DNA of 64,000 nucleotides from Lepus europaeus (GCF_033115175.1 NC_084828.1:32982388-33046387); one strand, 5' to 3'; counted from the first letter of the stretch, positions 47,239 through 58,258 are shown. Notes: generated from the sequence alone by a model not told the origin. Program-made: numbers and translations.

Positions 47239-47551
47239 TTTAAAAATTTTATTTTATTTATTTGAAATGCAGAACTACAGAGAGGGATAAATAGAGCTTC
47301 ATGCCCTGATTCATTCTGCCAGTGGCTGCAAGGCCAGGGCTAGGCCAGGCCGAAGCCAGGAGCCTGGAGCTTCATCCAGGTTTCCCTTGTGGGTGCAGAG
47401 GCCCAAGGACTCAGGCCATACTCTACCTTCCCAGGCACATTAGAAGGGAGCTGGATGGGAAGTGGAGCAGCCAGGACTTGAACTGGAGCCCATTTGGGAT
47501 GCTGGCACTATAGGAGGCAGGTTTACCTGCTACGCCACAGCTCTAGCCCCA
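47239..47551 (-). mobile_element. Lagomorph C-SINE
   Basis: The reversed tail (TTTATTTTATTTATTTGAAATG) begins it, and the reversed head ends 'ctacgccacagctctagcccc'. The GA tract is shortened. Confidence 0.9.
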
Positions 47552-47662
47552 ATTTTCATAATTTTAAGTCAATATTTCATTTTAATGTGGACATCTGAAA
47601 TACCCACAAGACCTCAGATTAGTTTCAGCTGATTTATAATAGAAATGAAACACTTCTGTTCT

Positions 47663-48009
47663 TTTTTTTTAAGATTATTTATTTATTTATTTGAGAGGTA
47701 GAATTGCAGACAGAGGGAGAGACAGAGAGAAAGGTCTTCCTTCTGTTGGTTCACTCCCAGAATGGCTGCAGTGGCAGGAGCTATGCCAATCTGAAGCCAG
47801 GAGCCAGGAGCTTCCTCTTGGTCTCCCATGTGGGTGAAGGGGCCCAAGGACTTTGGCTATCTTCTACTGCTTTCCATCTTCTACTGCTTTCCTAGGCCAT
47901 AGCAGAGAGCTTGATTGAAAGAGGAGCAACCGGGACTGGAACCAGCGCTCATATGGGATGCCGGTGCTGCTGGCAAAGGATTAACCTACTGCACCACGGC
48001 TCCGGCCCC
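47663..48009 (-). mobile_element. Lagomorph C-SINE, well preserved
   Basis: The reversed head 'ctgcaccacggctccggcccc' is close to the family consensus. The body carries a duplicated word ('catcttctactgctttcc' twice, about 47858-47891). Flanking 'acacttctgttct' on both sides (47650-47662 and 48010-48022) is a 13-bp target duplication. Confidence 0.92.
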
Positions 48010-48826
48010 AACACTTCTGTTCTAATAGTATTTTTGTAATGTTATCAAAACTTGATTCTTCTAAGAGCAAATGTGATTGTTGAACTTATAATCCATGTAC
48101 TTAGAATTATTCTCAATTTTTTTTCTTATTGAAGCAAATTGCTAGCAGGAAAATAAAAGAAAAATTAATTAAGCATATCAATAGGAAACCTGTAATAATT
48201 TAAAAATTATTGACATTAAAATTATTTTCATTGTCAAATTTAAGCCTGAAGAGACAGCCTAGACTCTTGCATTTTAATATAGCCTCTGCCTTTTGGATGG
48301 AAAAACACATAGCCATGAAAACCCTCAATTTTACCCTGAACATCTGGATGGGATATGGATTTCATTATTGATTTTATGGTATATAAAGACAACTTAGTTT
48401 GTAATCAAAATGAACATAAACAACCACCTTTTTGACTCTTTCCATTTATGGCATTTTCTAACAACATATTTGCTCCAGGCCTTCAACAAACATATTTATT
48501 CTTCCAAACCACATCTGAAATTCTGAGGTTAAAAGGAATAAAGAAAGATATAATTAGCTTTTGCATTCCCTTAAATTCAACTTGTGCAGCTGCAGGTTTG
48601 TTTGTGACTTATTCCAGAGTCTTTGACTTAAAAATCCTTCTCACAACCACAAGCCAAATGTTGAAACCACCTCACCTTTCTAGACAAAGGAGGAGGAGCA
48701 AAAGTCAGTCAGCTTTTACACTGAAACCTGCCAGACTCCAACAATCCTACCACAGAGAAAGCTTCCCGAGCCACAGAGTTGCTTTCAGTGAATCTGAGTG
48801 CCTTGTTCACTTTTATCCGATTCCAA
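48010..48826 (+). promoter_or_regulatory. LIPI: LIPI 5' flank and possible promoter
   Basis: It has no CpG island. A TATA-like GTATATAAAG lies at 48379-48388, about 440 bp before the LIPI ATG. If used, it would give a 5' leader of roughly 410 nt. The leader could equally be shorter or carry an upstream intron. The 142-residue plus-strand frame starting at 48448 is out of frame with LIPI and has no known domain. Confidence 0.35.
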
Positions 48827-48872
48827 ATGAGAGTGTACATTTTTCTCTGTTTGATGTGCTGGGTAAGATCTG
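48827..48872 (+). CDS. LIPI: LIPI coding exon 1 (signal-peptide exon; gene continues beyond window)
   Basis: ATG at 48827 encodes MRVYIFLCLMCWVRS, which matches the remembered N-terminus of human lipase member I. After one further base (phase 1) comes the donor GTAAGA at 48873-48878. The hydrophobic core fits a cleavable signal peptide of a secreted or membrane-associated lipase. LIPI (mPA-PLA1 beta) hydrolyses phosphatidic acid to lysophosphatidic acid and is testis-enriched in humans. Catalytic exons are not in the window: no frame with the lipase WLIHGY-type segment appears to the right edge, so intron 1 exceeds 15 kb. Position and head-to-head orientation relative to RBM11 support the call. 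Confidence 0.85.
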
Positions 48873-48994
48873 GTAAGAGACTCACTAATGATTTATTTTT
48901 ACCAATTGTGTATAAAATAATCAGTATGGTCTGAATTCTACATAAAGAATGTTGTAACGTATGAAACATTCCTGTGAAGAAAGTTTGTGTAGGA

Positions 48995-49016
48995 GTGTGT
49001 GTGTGTGTGTGTGTGT
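48995..49016. repeat. (GT)11 microsatellite
   Basis: An uninterrupted GT tract about 120 bp downstream of the LIPI exon 1 donor. Confidence 0.93.
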
Positions 49017-49560
49017 TTGGGCAATTGAGATCTGTATTTTTTTTTTTAACTTTCCAGATCATTAGTAAATAGAAAACCTTTTAAAAGATGATATAAATAG
49101 AGAGTAAATAGAAACATTCAAAGGAAATAATAAATTAGTAAAAAGAAATTCATTCAGTATTTGAAAATCATGACTTAAAAATGTCTTATTTCAATTTCAT
49201 TTGTTTAAATAGCCCTGTTATTGAAGACAATTCTTACATGGGTAAATGCTCTATTGCAAAGTCAAGAAAATTACCACACACTACAAATTTTTTCTCATTT
49301 AGCATACTAAAGACACACATTTACTTATGGAAATAAGGTAGAAAGTTGTTTTCCTGGTTTATAATAATAAGATTTATTAATTTAAGTAATATCATGTACT
49401 ACTTGTATAGCAAGGAGAACCACTAATTCTACTTTATTATAGTAATAAAAACAGTAGCAAATTTAAATTCAAGATGAATAGTTGTCTGTAGGGATTTTGT
49501 GAAAGCAGATTTTTTTTTATGCTTCAAATTTCATTTTTAAAATGTTCTCTTTTTGGATGG

Positions 49561-49911
49561 TAAAGGTTTATTTGTTTGTTTAAAAGGTAGAGTGGACAGA
49601 GATAGAGAGAGGGAGAGAAATGGGAGAGACAGGCAGAAAGGGAGTGAGAGAGCTTCCATCTACTGGTTCACTCTCCAAATAACACAACAGCCAGCACTAG
49701 GATCAACTGAAGCCAGGAGCCACAGACACCATCTGGGTCTCCCATGTGGGTCAGGAACCCAAGTACTTGGATGAGCACCTGCTTCCTCCCAGGTACATTA
49801 GCCAGAAACCAGATTGGAAATACAGTGTAGCTGGGACTGGAACCACGAATGCAATATGGCATGAGGGGGTTCCCGGCTGCAGCATAATCCAGTGAGCCAC
49901 AGTGTCTGCCA
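49561..49911 (-). mobile_element. Lagomorph C-SINE in LIPI intron 1
   Basis: The reversed tail 'taaaggtttatttgtttgttt' is altered from ATTTATTTATTT. A GA tract, the body and the reversed head 'gagccacagtgtctgcc' follow. Confidence 0.87.
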
Positions 49912-50993
49912 AAGTTCTTCATTGTGTACTTGAATAACCTAAAAATAGCAGGTAGAAATTAGGGTTATTTCTTGTGTTTTCATTTGGGTATATAGATGAT
50001 TGCAAGAGGAAGGCAGGTGAAATCTTTGCAGGGTGTATTAGGATTGGCAGCTTTTGGTTTGAGCCTCCCATTTCCTGACTGGGCCAAACATGCAAGTGGC
50101 CAGACTTCTCTCAGCAGCTTACCAAGCTTGAGTGAGAATGAATTTGAGTCAACGGACATTAACTATACCTCACAACCATTTGTTTCAGCCCCTTCCATTT
50201 AAAGATGAGGAAAGTGACTCTCAGAGCTGAGAGGTGAATTTGCATCCGAGTCATAGGATATGTTTGAAAGGTGCTCAAAGCACTGGGGTCTTCTCTGTCC
50301 ATGTCCAGGCCAGTGGACTCTTGAATTTCCCTTTCTCGTTTTTGCAGCCATTAAAACTGTAAAGGGAGATATATTTTAGAGATACAGCTGAATTATTTAG
50401 CAGGATTGTGCTTAACTTCCCCATGTGTCTTTGGTATTGTCAACACTTTTACAGCTTCTGTAATTTGAAACCTAACAAGACTTTCAGCATTCTTGCTCAG
50501 TGTACTCTCTTTTGAGACTACTGCTAGCGTCCTTATCTTCCTACATAGTTGGCAATGAAATCTCATATTGTGCCCCTGCTACTGAATTCCTAATCACAAT
50601 GGACTGACTTAGGTTCGTCGAGATCCTCACTTTGTTAATTCTTCCTACAAGATTAAAAAAAAATTAATGTTTATTTTTCTATCCTCTGTATATTCAGCTT
50701 TTTGGATAGTAAAATTACGTTTTGCTATTTTCATTTTTAATTAACTGAAGTGTATTTAAATTATATTTCTTCTTAATAAAACTATGAAATAGATGTTTTA
50801 TATCTAGAAACTTAAGGAAATACTGACATGCAGAAAATAGGAAACTGAAAAATGGAGATAGAGAAAAAATTTAGTATCATCATCACAAACTACACATGAA
50901 TAATTATTTTATACCCTGTTAGTTCCATTAGAATAAATATGTGTATGTGCACAATGAAGGGCTTCAGGAAGTTTGCGGAATATAAACATAATC
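49912..50993. other. LIPI intron 1, mostly unassigned
   Basis: A MIR-like block lies at about 50186-50270: 'ccatttaaagatgaggaaag' followed by 'ctcagagctgagaggtgaattt'. The remainder shows no gene or repeat that I can name. Confidence 0.4.
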
Positions 50994-51328
50994 TTTTTTT
51001 TTTAAGATTTTATTTATTTATTTGAGAGGTAGAGTTACAGACAGAGAGAGGGAAGTCAGAGAGACAGGTCTTCCAACAGCTGTTTCATTCCCCCAATGGC
51101 CGCATCAGCTGGAGGTGAGCCAGTTCAAAGCTAGAAGCCAGGAGCTTCTTCCAGGTCTCCCATGTGGGTGCAGGGGCTGAAGCACTTGGACCATCTTCCA
51201 CTGCTTTCGCAGGCCATACCAGAGAGCTGGATCAGAACTGGAGTAGCCAGGACTTGAACCAGAGCCCATGTGGTATGCTGGTGCCAAAAGCCAGGAGGCT
51301 TAGCCTACTACACAACAGTTCTGGCCTC
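50994..51328 (-). mobile_element. Lagomorph C-SINE in LIPI intron 1
   Basis: The reversed tail (AAGATTTTATTTATTTATTTG), GA tract and reversed head ('ctacacaacagttctggcc') are complete. The head of the next plus-strand copy lies about 70 bp further on. Confidence 0.92.
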
Positions 51329-51400
51329 AGTCTTTCAATTCCATTTTCTATGAACTTTTGAATCCCCTTGTATATGTATGTATTTAAAGTATAATATAGG

Positions 51401-52080
51401 GGCTGGCGCTGTGGTGTAAAGCCACCACCTGCAGTGACTTCATCCCATATGGGTGCCAGTTTGAATCCCTGCTGCTCCACTTTTTTTTTTTTTTTTTTTT
51501 TTTTTGACAGGCAGAGTGGATAGTGAGAGAGAGCAACAGAGAGAAGGGTCTTCCTTTTGGTCGTTGGTTCACCCTCCAATGGCCACTGCGGCCGGCGTAT
51601 CTCGCTGATCCGAAGCCAGGAGCCAGGTTTTTCTCCTGGTCTCCCATGGGGTGCAGGGCCCAAGTACTTGGGCCATCCTCCACTGCCTTCCCGAGCCATA
51701 GCAGAGAGCTGGCCTGGAAGAGGGGAAACCGGGATAGAATCCTGCGCCCCGACCAGGACTAGAACCCAGTGTGCCGGCGCCGCAAGGCGGAGGATTAGCC
51801 TGTTAAGCCACGGTGCCAGTCTGCTCCAATTCTGATCCAGCTCTCTGCTATGGCCTGGGAAAGCAGTAGAAGATGACCCAAATCTTGGACCTCTGCACCC
51901 ACGTGGGAGACCCGGAAGAAGCTCCTGGCTTCTGGCTTTGGATTGGCACAGTTCTGGCCGTTGGGGCAAACTGGGGAGTGAACCAGCTGATAAAAGAGCC
52001 TTTTTTTTTTTTTCCTCTCTCTCTCGGCCTCTGCTTCTCTGTAATTCTGCCTTTTAAATAAATAAATAAATCTTAAAAAC
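51401..52080 (+). mobile_element. Lagomorph C-SINE split by a second C-SINE
   Basis: The head GGGGCTGGCGCTGTGGTGTA and 'ttgaatccctgctgctcca' run to 51479. The element resumes at about 51824 with 'ctgctccaattctgatccag' and continues to the tail TTTTAAATAAATAAATAAATC. The interrupting copy is listed separately. Confidence 0.95.
51480..51823 (-). mobile_element. Younger-type C-SINE nested in another C-SINE
   Basis: A run of more than 20 T, GACAGGCAGAGTGG and the reversed head ending GCCACGGTGCCAGT lie between two copies of CTGCTCCA, the target duplication made from the host SINE's own sequence. The host is the AATAAA-tailed type, so this directly shows that type to be older. Confidence 0.95.
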
Positions 52081-52189
52081 ATAGAGTATATGATATATAT
52101 ATTCTGGAGAAAATTAGAACTCTATATAAGACTATATGCAAATATTTATAAGATTTTCATTATTTTGGTTTTTGTTATATGTTATTTTA

Positions 52190-52342
52190 CATAGTGAATG
52201 TTTTCCATTATTGTTCTTAGTTTTCAGAAACATGATTTTATTGCTGGATAGTCTCCATCTTATAGGTTCCGTATAATTTATTTTTCTAGTTTCCCATTGT
52301 CATACATTTTAATTGATTCCTAAATACTATTAACAATTTTGT
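52190..52342 (-). mobile_element. Old antisense LINE-1 trace
   Basis: 'ttattgctggatagtctcc', 'ccgtataatttatttttctagtttccc' and 'cattgtcatacattt' recall the reverse complement of LINE-1 3' sequence. It is short and diverged. Confidence 0.45.
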
Positions 52343-52692
52343 GAGGGTGGGTGTTTGGCCTAGAGGTTAAGATGCTACTTGAAATGCCTACATCCCTTAT
52401 CAGAATGCCTGAATTTGAATCCTGGCTTTGCTCCCAATTCCAGCTTCCTCTTAATGTGCACCTTGGGAGACAACAGGTAATGTTTCAGATACCTGGGTCT
52501 CTGCCATCCACATGGGAAGCCAGCAGTGAGTATCCGTCGTTTGACTTTGGCCTAGCTCAGAACCTGGCTGTTGAGGGCATTTGGGGAGTGAACCAGTGGA
52601 TAGGAGCGAGTTTTTTCTTTCTCTCTGTATGGTGTGCTCTGTCTTTCCCTCACTGACTTTCAAATAAGTTTTAAAACATAAATAAAAATATT
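52343..52692 (+). mobile_element. Lagomorph C-SINE in LIPI intron 1
   Basis: The diverged head 'gggtgggtgtttggcctagagg', the body phrase 'tgccatccacatgggaagcc' and the eroded tail CTTTCAAATAAG are present. Confidence 0.82.
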
Positions 52693-53032
52693 ATGATATA
52701 TGTTGGTGTTAATGGTGAGTATAATGGAAACTAATGAGTTGATCTGTAAGAAGATTAAGCATTTTAATAAGTTTATGAGCTCTTCAAATATTTCACTTTG
52801 GAAAATATATTCTTCACTTGGAGTTCAGTAGAGGTATCTTCTTCCTTTTCCTCATTTATAGTTCTATATATATTAGTTTCTTTTCTACACCATATTGAAA
52901 ATATTTCGTGCTCTTTTTTTGGTTTTGGGCTAGTTTTGATATTTATTTAGGTACAGAAGTTTTAATTTCTATGCTATGAAATCAGTCTCATGGTTTATGG
53001 TTTAACTTATTTTGTACTAAAAGTCAATCCTC

Positions 53033-53360
53033 GGCCGGCGCCGCAGCTCACTAGGCTAATCCTCTGCCTGCGGCGCCGGCACCCCGGATTCTAGTCCCGG
53101 TCGGGGCGCTGGATACTGTTTGGTTGCTCTTCTTCCAGTCCAGATTTCTGCTGTGGCCCGGGAAGGCAGTGGAGGATGGCCCAAGTGCTTGGGCCCTGCA
53201 CCTACATGGCAGACCAGGAGGAAGCACCTGGCTCCTGGCTTCGAATCGACACAAAGTGCTGGTCGTAGTGGCGATTTGGGGAGTGAACCAACAGAAGGAA
53301 GACCTTTCTGTCTCTCTCTCTCTTTCATTGTCTAACTCTGCCTGTCAAAAAAAAAAAAAA
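53033..53360 (+). mobile_element. Younger-type C-SINE with perfect 14-bp target duplication
   Basis: AAAAGTCAATCCTC occurs at 53019-53032 and 53361-53374. Between the copies lies a GGCCGGCGCCGCAGCTCACT head, full body and a pure A tail. The near-consensus head, pure poly(A) and intact duplication mark it as one of the most recent insertions in the window. The CT|AAAA entry site fits LINE-1 endonuclease preference. Confidence 0.96.
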
Positions 53361-53374
53361 AAAAGTCAATCCTC

Positions 53375-54305
53375 AATCTGGGATTTTCTTCAAATTCATT
53401 TAATTTTTCCCTTACGTGGAATGTAGGTATCACTAAAATCACTAATTCACTAAATATCACCAGTATCACTAAAATCAAATAATTTTCCCAGCTTAGATTA
53501 CTAAAAAATCCATGACCTTTGATTGCTTTTCATTGCTATGGTTATCATGATTAATAGGGTATATTTATGGGTGTGTTCATTCTGTTTCACGAATCTATTA
53601 ATTCTTGATTCAGTTTCACAGGAATCTTTTTAACTGATTTATAATATAAGTATAATTTTAATCATGCCTCTACTATCTTCAAAATGCCATTCATTTTTGT
53701 TATATACTTTTCCTTTCCCTCAAGATACTTCATTAAGAACTGCATTGAAAGTATCAATTAAGTAGAATTGATTTGATGATACTAACTCATCCATTTTGGA
53801 TTACAGTATATCAGGATTATAGCATATGCTTATTCAGGCTGCTCAACACCTTTGTAAAATTTTTCAGGTCATAGTTTTCTTTCATGGATTCTTTTTTCTT
53901 CTTTTTCTTCAAATATTTCTTCTTTTCTCTACCCCCCTTCTTTCCTTGTGATCCTCCTCCTCTTTCTCTTCCTTTAAAAAATATTTTTAAGGAACTACTT
54001 AACTTGAAAATCACAGGAACCTAATTCAAGCTAGCTTAGACCAAAACAGAAATTCCTGTGTCATAACTGAAGAGTTTTGGATCAAGTACCATTGGATTCA
54101 TGTACTTGAAAAGGAATAGCTTCAGAATGTGTTTTATAAGGAAAAGCTTGAGATATCTAAAGAAAATGTTGTCCTTTCTCCAATGGTCAGATCCCCAAAA
54201 GGATCCCTAAAAGAACTTGTTGGATTATAAACCTTCCTATAGTCTAATCATAGGAAGGCTTGCTGAGTATTCAGATTGATTTGGGATAGAGAGAAACTGT
54301 AACCT
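53375..54305. other. LIPI intron 1, unassigned AT-rich part
   Basis: No gene or repeat was recognised. A C/T-rich run lies at about 53880-53975. Confidence 0.4.
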
Positions 54306-54307
54306 TT

Positions 54308-54634
54308 AAAAATGTATTTATTTATCTTCAGTTTTTATTTGAAAGAGAGACATAGGGACAAATGGAGTGCAAGGTCCCATCCACTGCTTTGCTCCCCAAA
54401 TGTTTGCATCAGCCAGGGCTTAGTCAGGCTGAAGCCGGGAGTCCTGACCTCCATCTGGGTCTCCCATGTGAGCCGCATGGACACAAATAGTTGAGCCATC
54501 ATCTGCTGCCTCGCAAGGTGCAAATTAGCAGGAAGCTGAATCTCAAGCAGAGGAGCCAGGACTCAACCCTGTTACTTCAGCATGAGATCTGGGTATCCCA
54601 TCTGGCAATTTAGCCTCTGTGCCAAACACCAGCT
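54308..54634 (-). mobile_element. Lagomorph C-SINE in LIPI intron 1
   Basis: Diverged reversed tail (AATGTATTTATTTATCTTC), short GA tract, body 'ccatctgggtctcccatgtgag' and an eroded head near 'ctctgtgccaaacaccagc'. Confidence 0.84.
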
Positions 54635-54896
54635 TGAGAGACACTTTATCCTCTCCCCCCACCAAAAAAAAAAAAAAAAAATCTTACTTGAGGGTGAGAA
54701 GTTTCCAAAAAGTTTAGAAGGTTTTGAAAAAGCAAAACATATATTTTCAGAAATATTACTTGACATTCATATTTTTGTGGATCTGAATATTTTTCTACTG
54801 TATTTTTATGTTGATTTTGTTGATAGAACCAAGTTGCTGATTTCTATATATTTATATTAAAGTATCTAACTGGAATATTTTTCAGTTGCTGTCTTC

Positions 54897-55208
54897 ATTT
54901 TTTTTTAAGATTTCTTTATTTGTTTTAGAGGCAGCTACAGATAGAGAGGCACAGAGAAGTGTTCCAACTGCTGGTTCACTCCCCAAATGGCTGCAAAGAC
55001 TGGAGTTGTGCCGATCCAAAGCCAGGAACCAGGAGATTTTATGAGTCTCTCATGTGGGTGCATCTTGGGCCATCTTCCACTACTTTCCCAGGCTATTAGC
55101 AGGAAGTTGGATCAGAAGTAGAGCCGCTGGGACTCAAACCTGAGCCCGTACTGTAGGATGCTGGCGCCACAGGCGGAGGCTTAACCTACTATGCCACAGC
55201 ACTGGCCT
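54897..55208 (-). mobile_element. Lagomorph C-SINE in LIPI intron 1
   Basis: The reversed tail (TTTAAGATTTCTTTATTTG) and the reversed head 'ctatgccacagcactggcc' are clear. 'gtcttcat' precedes and 'tgtcttcatcttt' follows, a possible short target duplication. Confidence 0.9.
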
Positions 55209-55209
55209 T

Positions 55210-55734
55210 GTGTCTTCATCTTTTTAAAGTAGAATTCTATATCAGGTGTAAAATAGAATCTCTCCGTTCTTATGATTACATCATATGTATTTTTATTTAT
55301 TGCTGTTAAAGTGTAAAAAAATAATTCGGTTTGATAGTAGATACTTTATATGTTCTTAATTTAAATGGAAATATGTTAGCTAGTCTTTCCTACTTAGTAT
55401 GATAATAACTATTTATGAAATAGGTAACATTTTATTATTTAAATAAGCTTTGTTTTTATGTTAACTTACTTAAAATAGTATTGGTTAAAATAGTTTTTTC
55501 TTGTTCTTGTGAAATGCTATGTGTGTTTGTGTATGTACTGTTTGTGAACTTCACCCTCAGTGGCATGGATTGACATCACTTAGGCATATTTGTGTGTTTG
55601 CATGCACATGCATGTGTTATGTATTATGCCTGATATTATGCTTAGTCTAGATTTTAAAAATGATGTGGCAAGCGATATATGGTTTGTATTTTTGCAGTAA
55701 TAGTAGACCTTTGCTATGCTATATGAGTTTTCAA
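55210..55734. other. LIPI intron 1, unassigned AT-rich part
   Basis: AT-rich with scattered TGTGTG words. No gene or repeat was recognised. Confidence 0.35.
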
Positions 55735-56570
55735 AAATTTATTTTATTGAGAAGTAATTTATATTCAGTTAAATGAGACATTTAGTACATTCTTAACTTT
55801 CAAGGATTTTGAAACATACTTGTATTATATTTTATATGTTATATAAAAAAACCATATCAATCAAGATAGAAAAATTACCTCCTTACAATCGACCACCTCC
55901 CCATTTCTGATTCCATGTAACCTGGACTTGCTTTCTAACACTCTAGACTTGACCTCCTTTTTCTGGAATTTCATACGAATGAAATTAAACAGTTTTTAGT
56001 TTTTTCTATTCTGGTCTTTTGTTCAGTTTGCCATAAATGGTTTATTCCCTTTTACTGCTGGCTAGTATTACATTTTACAAATATACTGCAATTTGTTTAA
56101 TCCATGAATCTTTTGGACATAGTGAGTTTTTTCAAAGTTGGAATTGTAATGAAGAGAGACTGCTTATGAAATTGTATGTGTCACAATGAGAATGTGTCTC
56201 ATGGCCTAACACCTTGAAATGAATTCTTTGGATCATACAAATTTGTATTTAACATTTTAAGAAACTATCAAACTAGCTTCCACACTAGACTGTAATTTTA
56301 TAATTTTCTCCAGAAATGGAATTTTCTCAGAGTTTTCACATCCTCAGAAATACTTGGTTTTATCAGTCTTTTTAATTTTAGCTATTGTAAAGTTGTTCTA
56401 TGGTATATTATTTTAGCTTTAATTTACATTTTCCTCATGAATGTTGAGCGTGATTTCTTGAGTTTATGGGCCATTACACCATCTTTTCTGAAATTCCTTA
56501 AATTCTTTTTCCAATTTCATAATACTGAGTTGCCGTCTTGTTTGTGTCTACACACATACACGCACACAGA
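55735..56570 (-). mobile_element. Old LINE-1 3' region, antisense
   Basis: 'tttgttcagtttgccataaatgg', 'cacatcctcagaaatacttgg', 'cctcatgaatgttgagcgtg' and 'gtttatgggccatta' are eroded forms of reverse-complement LINE-1 3' UTR/ORF2 sequence as remembered. No frame survives. Confidence 0.65.
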
Positions 56571-57372
56571 TAGCCTCCTTACAAGTACTTTGCGGATGCA
56601 CATATTGCAAGCCTGTATATTCATATGCCTCATCCTGCTGTTTAAGGAATAGATATGTTGATTATAAACATGTGAAATTTGATACTTTTGTCTTTTGACT
56701 CATGTTTAGCTTGTCTCAACTGAGAAGTCATTGCTTACCTAAAGATTGTTCATATTTTCTCTCAATATTTCATGCACACAGCCTGCCCTCTGCCACAGAA
56801 GTAGTTTTAATGAAGGAATCAGAGTTGAGAGAACAAGAGGGAAAAGATATGGGGCTAACTTTTAATCTATAGCTAGTTTTAGTGCCATTACAAGTAAAGT
56901 CTGGCCCTTCAAGCATCTACCGAATGTCCTGCTGTTCATTAAGCTCTCTCTCCTCCAGCCAGTTGGAACTTCAGTGTCTCCCAGTCAGGTGTGACCTCTG
57001 GAGTTGTTCAACTCACAGTTCGCTGTGGTTTCACTCTATGCTTGAAGAGGTTTGAACCAGGAATAGCCCTAAGCGGACTACTTTGCAGATTACAGAGCTC
57101 TTGCTGGTCAAAACTTTCAACTTGGCAAGTTTGTCACATTCTGATCGAGTTTTCCCTTCATGGGCTGCAGTCTGGAAACTGCTTCCAGGCTCATAGTTAT
57201 TAGATCGTGGGGTTCAAATGATTCATTTCCATTCTCCCAGATATCACAGCTTTTTGCTGTGCTGTATCTAAACCTTTTTTTCCCCTCCATATATTTTATC
57301 CAGTGTTCTAGTTGTATCCATATCCAGCAATAAGACAAGTCTGGGATCAAATATCTATTATGACAGGAATTT
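56571..57372. other. LIPI intron 1, possible old LINE-1/HAL1 remainder
   Basis: Phrases such as 'cagtctggaaactgcttccaggc' and 'gatatcacag' recall reversed 5' portions of old LINE-1 elements, but I cannot place it securely. No gene was recognised. Confidence 0.3.
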
Positions 57373-57383
57373 GATTTTGTAGG

Positions 57384-57717
57384 TTTTTTTTTTTTTTTTA
57401 CAGCCAGAGTGGACAGTGCAGTGAGATACAGAGACAGAGAGAAAGGTCTTCCTTTTTTCTGTTGGTTCACCCCCTAATGGCTGCTGCAGCTGGCGCTCTG
57501 TGGCCAGCGCACCGTGCTGATCGGAAGCCAGGAGCCAGGGGCGGGTGCAGGGCCCAAGGACTTGGGCCATCCTCCGCTGCACTCCCGGGCCACAACAGAG
57601 AGCTGGACTGGAAGAGGAGCAACCGGGACAGAATCCGGTGCCCCGACCGGGACTAGAACCTGGGGTGCTGGTGCTGCAAGGTGGAGAATTAGCCTAGTGA
57701 GCCGCGGTGCCTGCCCA
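57384..57717 (-). mobile_element. Younger-type C-SINE with target duplication
   Basis: GATTTTGTAGG flanks it at 57373-57383 and 57718-57728. The reversed head ends GAGCCGCGGTGCCTGCCC. A block corresponding to 'cttctcctggtctcccatgg' of other copies is deleted near 57541. Confidence 0.93.
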
Positions 57718-57749
57718 GATTTTGTAGGGTTTTGTTTGTTTCATTTTAA

Positions 57750-57905
57750 TTGTGCTAAAGCATGCCATCAAATTTAGCATCTTGCCATTTTTAAGTGTAC
57801 AGTTCAGTGGCATAAACTATATTCATGCTGTCATACGATCATCATCACTATCTATCACCTGGACATTTTCATCTTCCAAAACTGAAGATCTGCCCTCATT
57901 AAATA
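57750..57905 (-). mobile_element. Old LINE-1 3' UTR, antisense, part 1
   Basis: 'ccatttttaagtgtacagttcagtggc' and 'acctggacattttcatcttcc' are the well-known antisense LINE-1 3' UTR wording. The element continues after later insertions at about 58785. Confidence 0.78.
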
Positions 57906-57914
57906 TTGATTCTT

Positions 57915-58171
57915 GTGGCTGGCATTGTGGTGTAGCAGGTAAGTCCATTGCCTGTGAAAGTGGCATCCCATGTGGTTGCTGGTTTGTGTCCCGGGTACTC
58001 TACTTTCAATCTAGCTCCCTGCAAATAGCCTGGGAAAGAGTGGAGGATGGCCCCAGTGTTTGGGTCCCTGATACCCACATGGGAGACTCAGGTGAAGCTC
58101 CTGGCTCTTGACTTCATCCTGGCCCAGAGCTTGCCCTTGCAGCCATCTGGGGAGTTGGACTAGCGGATGGA

Positions 58172-58207
<36 letters not shown>

Positions 58208-58258
58208 TTCCCAGGCGCCATCTGTAATTGTTTCAAAATAAATAAATAAATTTTAAAA
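57915..58258 (+). mobile_element. Lagomorph C-SINE in LIPI intron 1
   Basis: Head 'tggctggcattgtggtgtagc', body, a pure CT tract at about 58177-58202 and the tail TTTCAAAATAAATAAATAAA. It interrupts the antisense LINE-1. Confidence 0.92.

Noticed and set aside
48448-48876. 142-residue plus-strand open frame overlapping LIPI exon 1
   Set aside because: It is out of frame with the LIPI start and shows no known motif. It is probably a chance frame in the 5' flank.
51232-51969. 245-residue minus-strand open frame
   Set aside because: It lies across two nested C-SINEs. GC-rich SINE bodies commonly give long meaningless frames.
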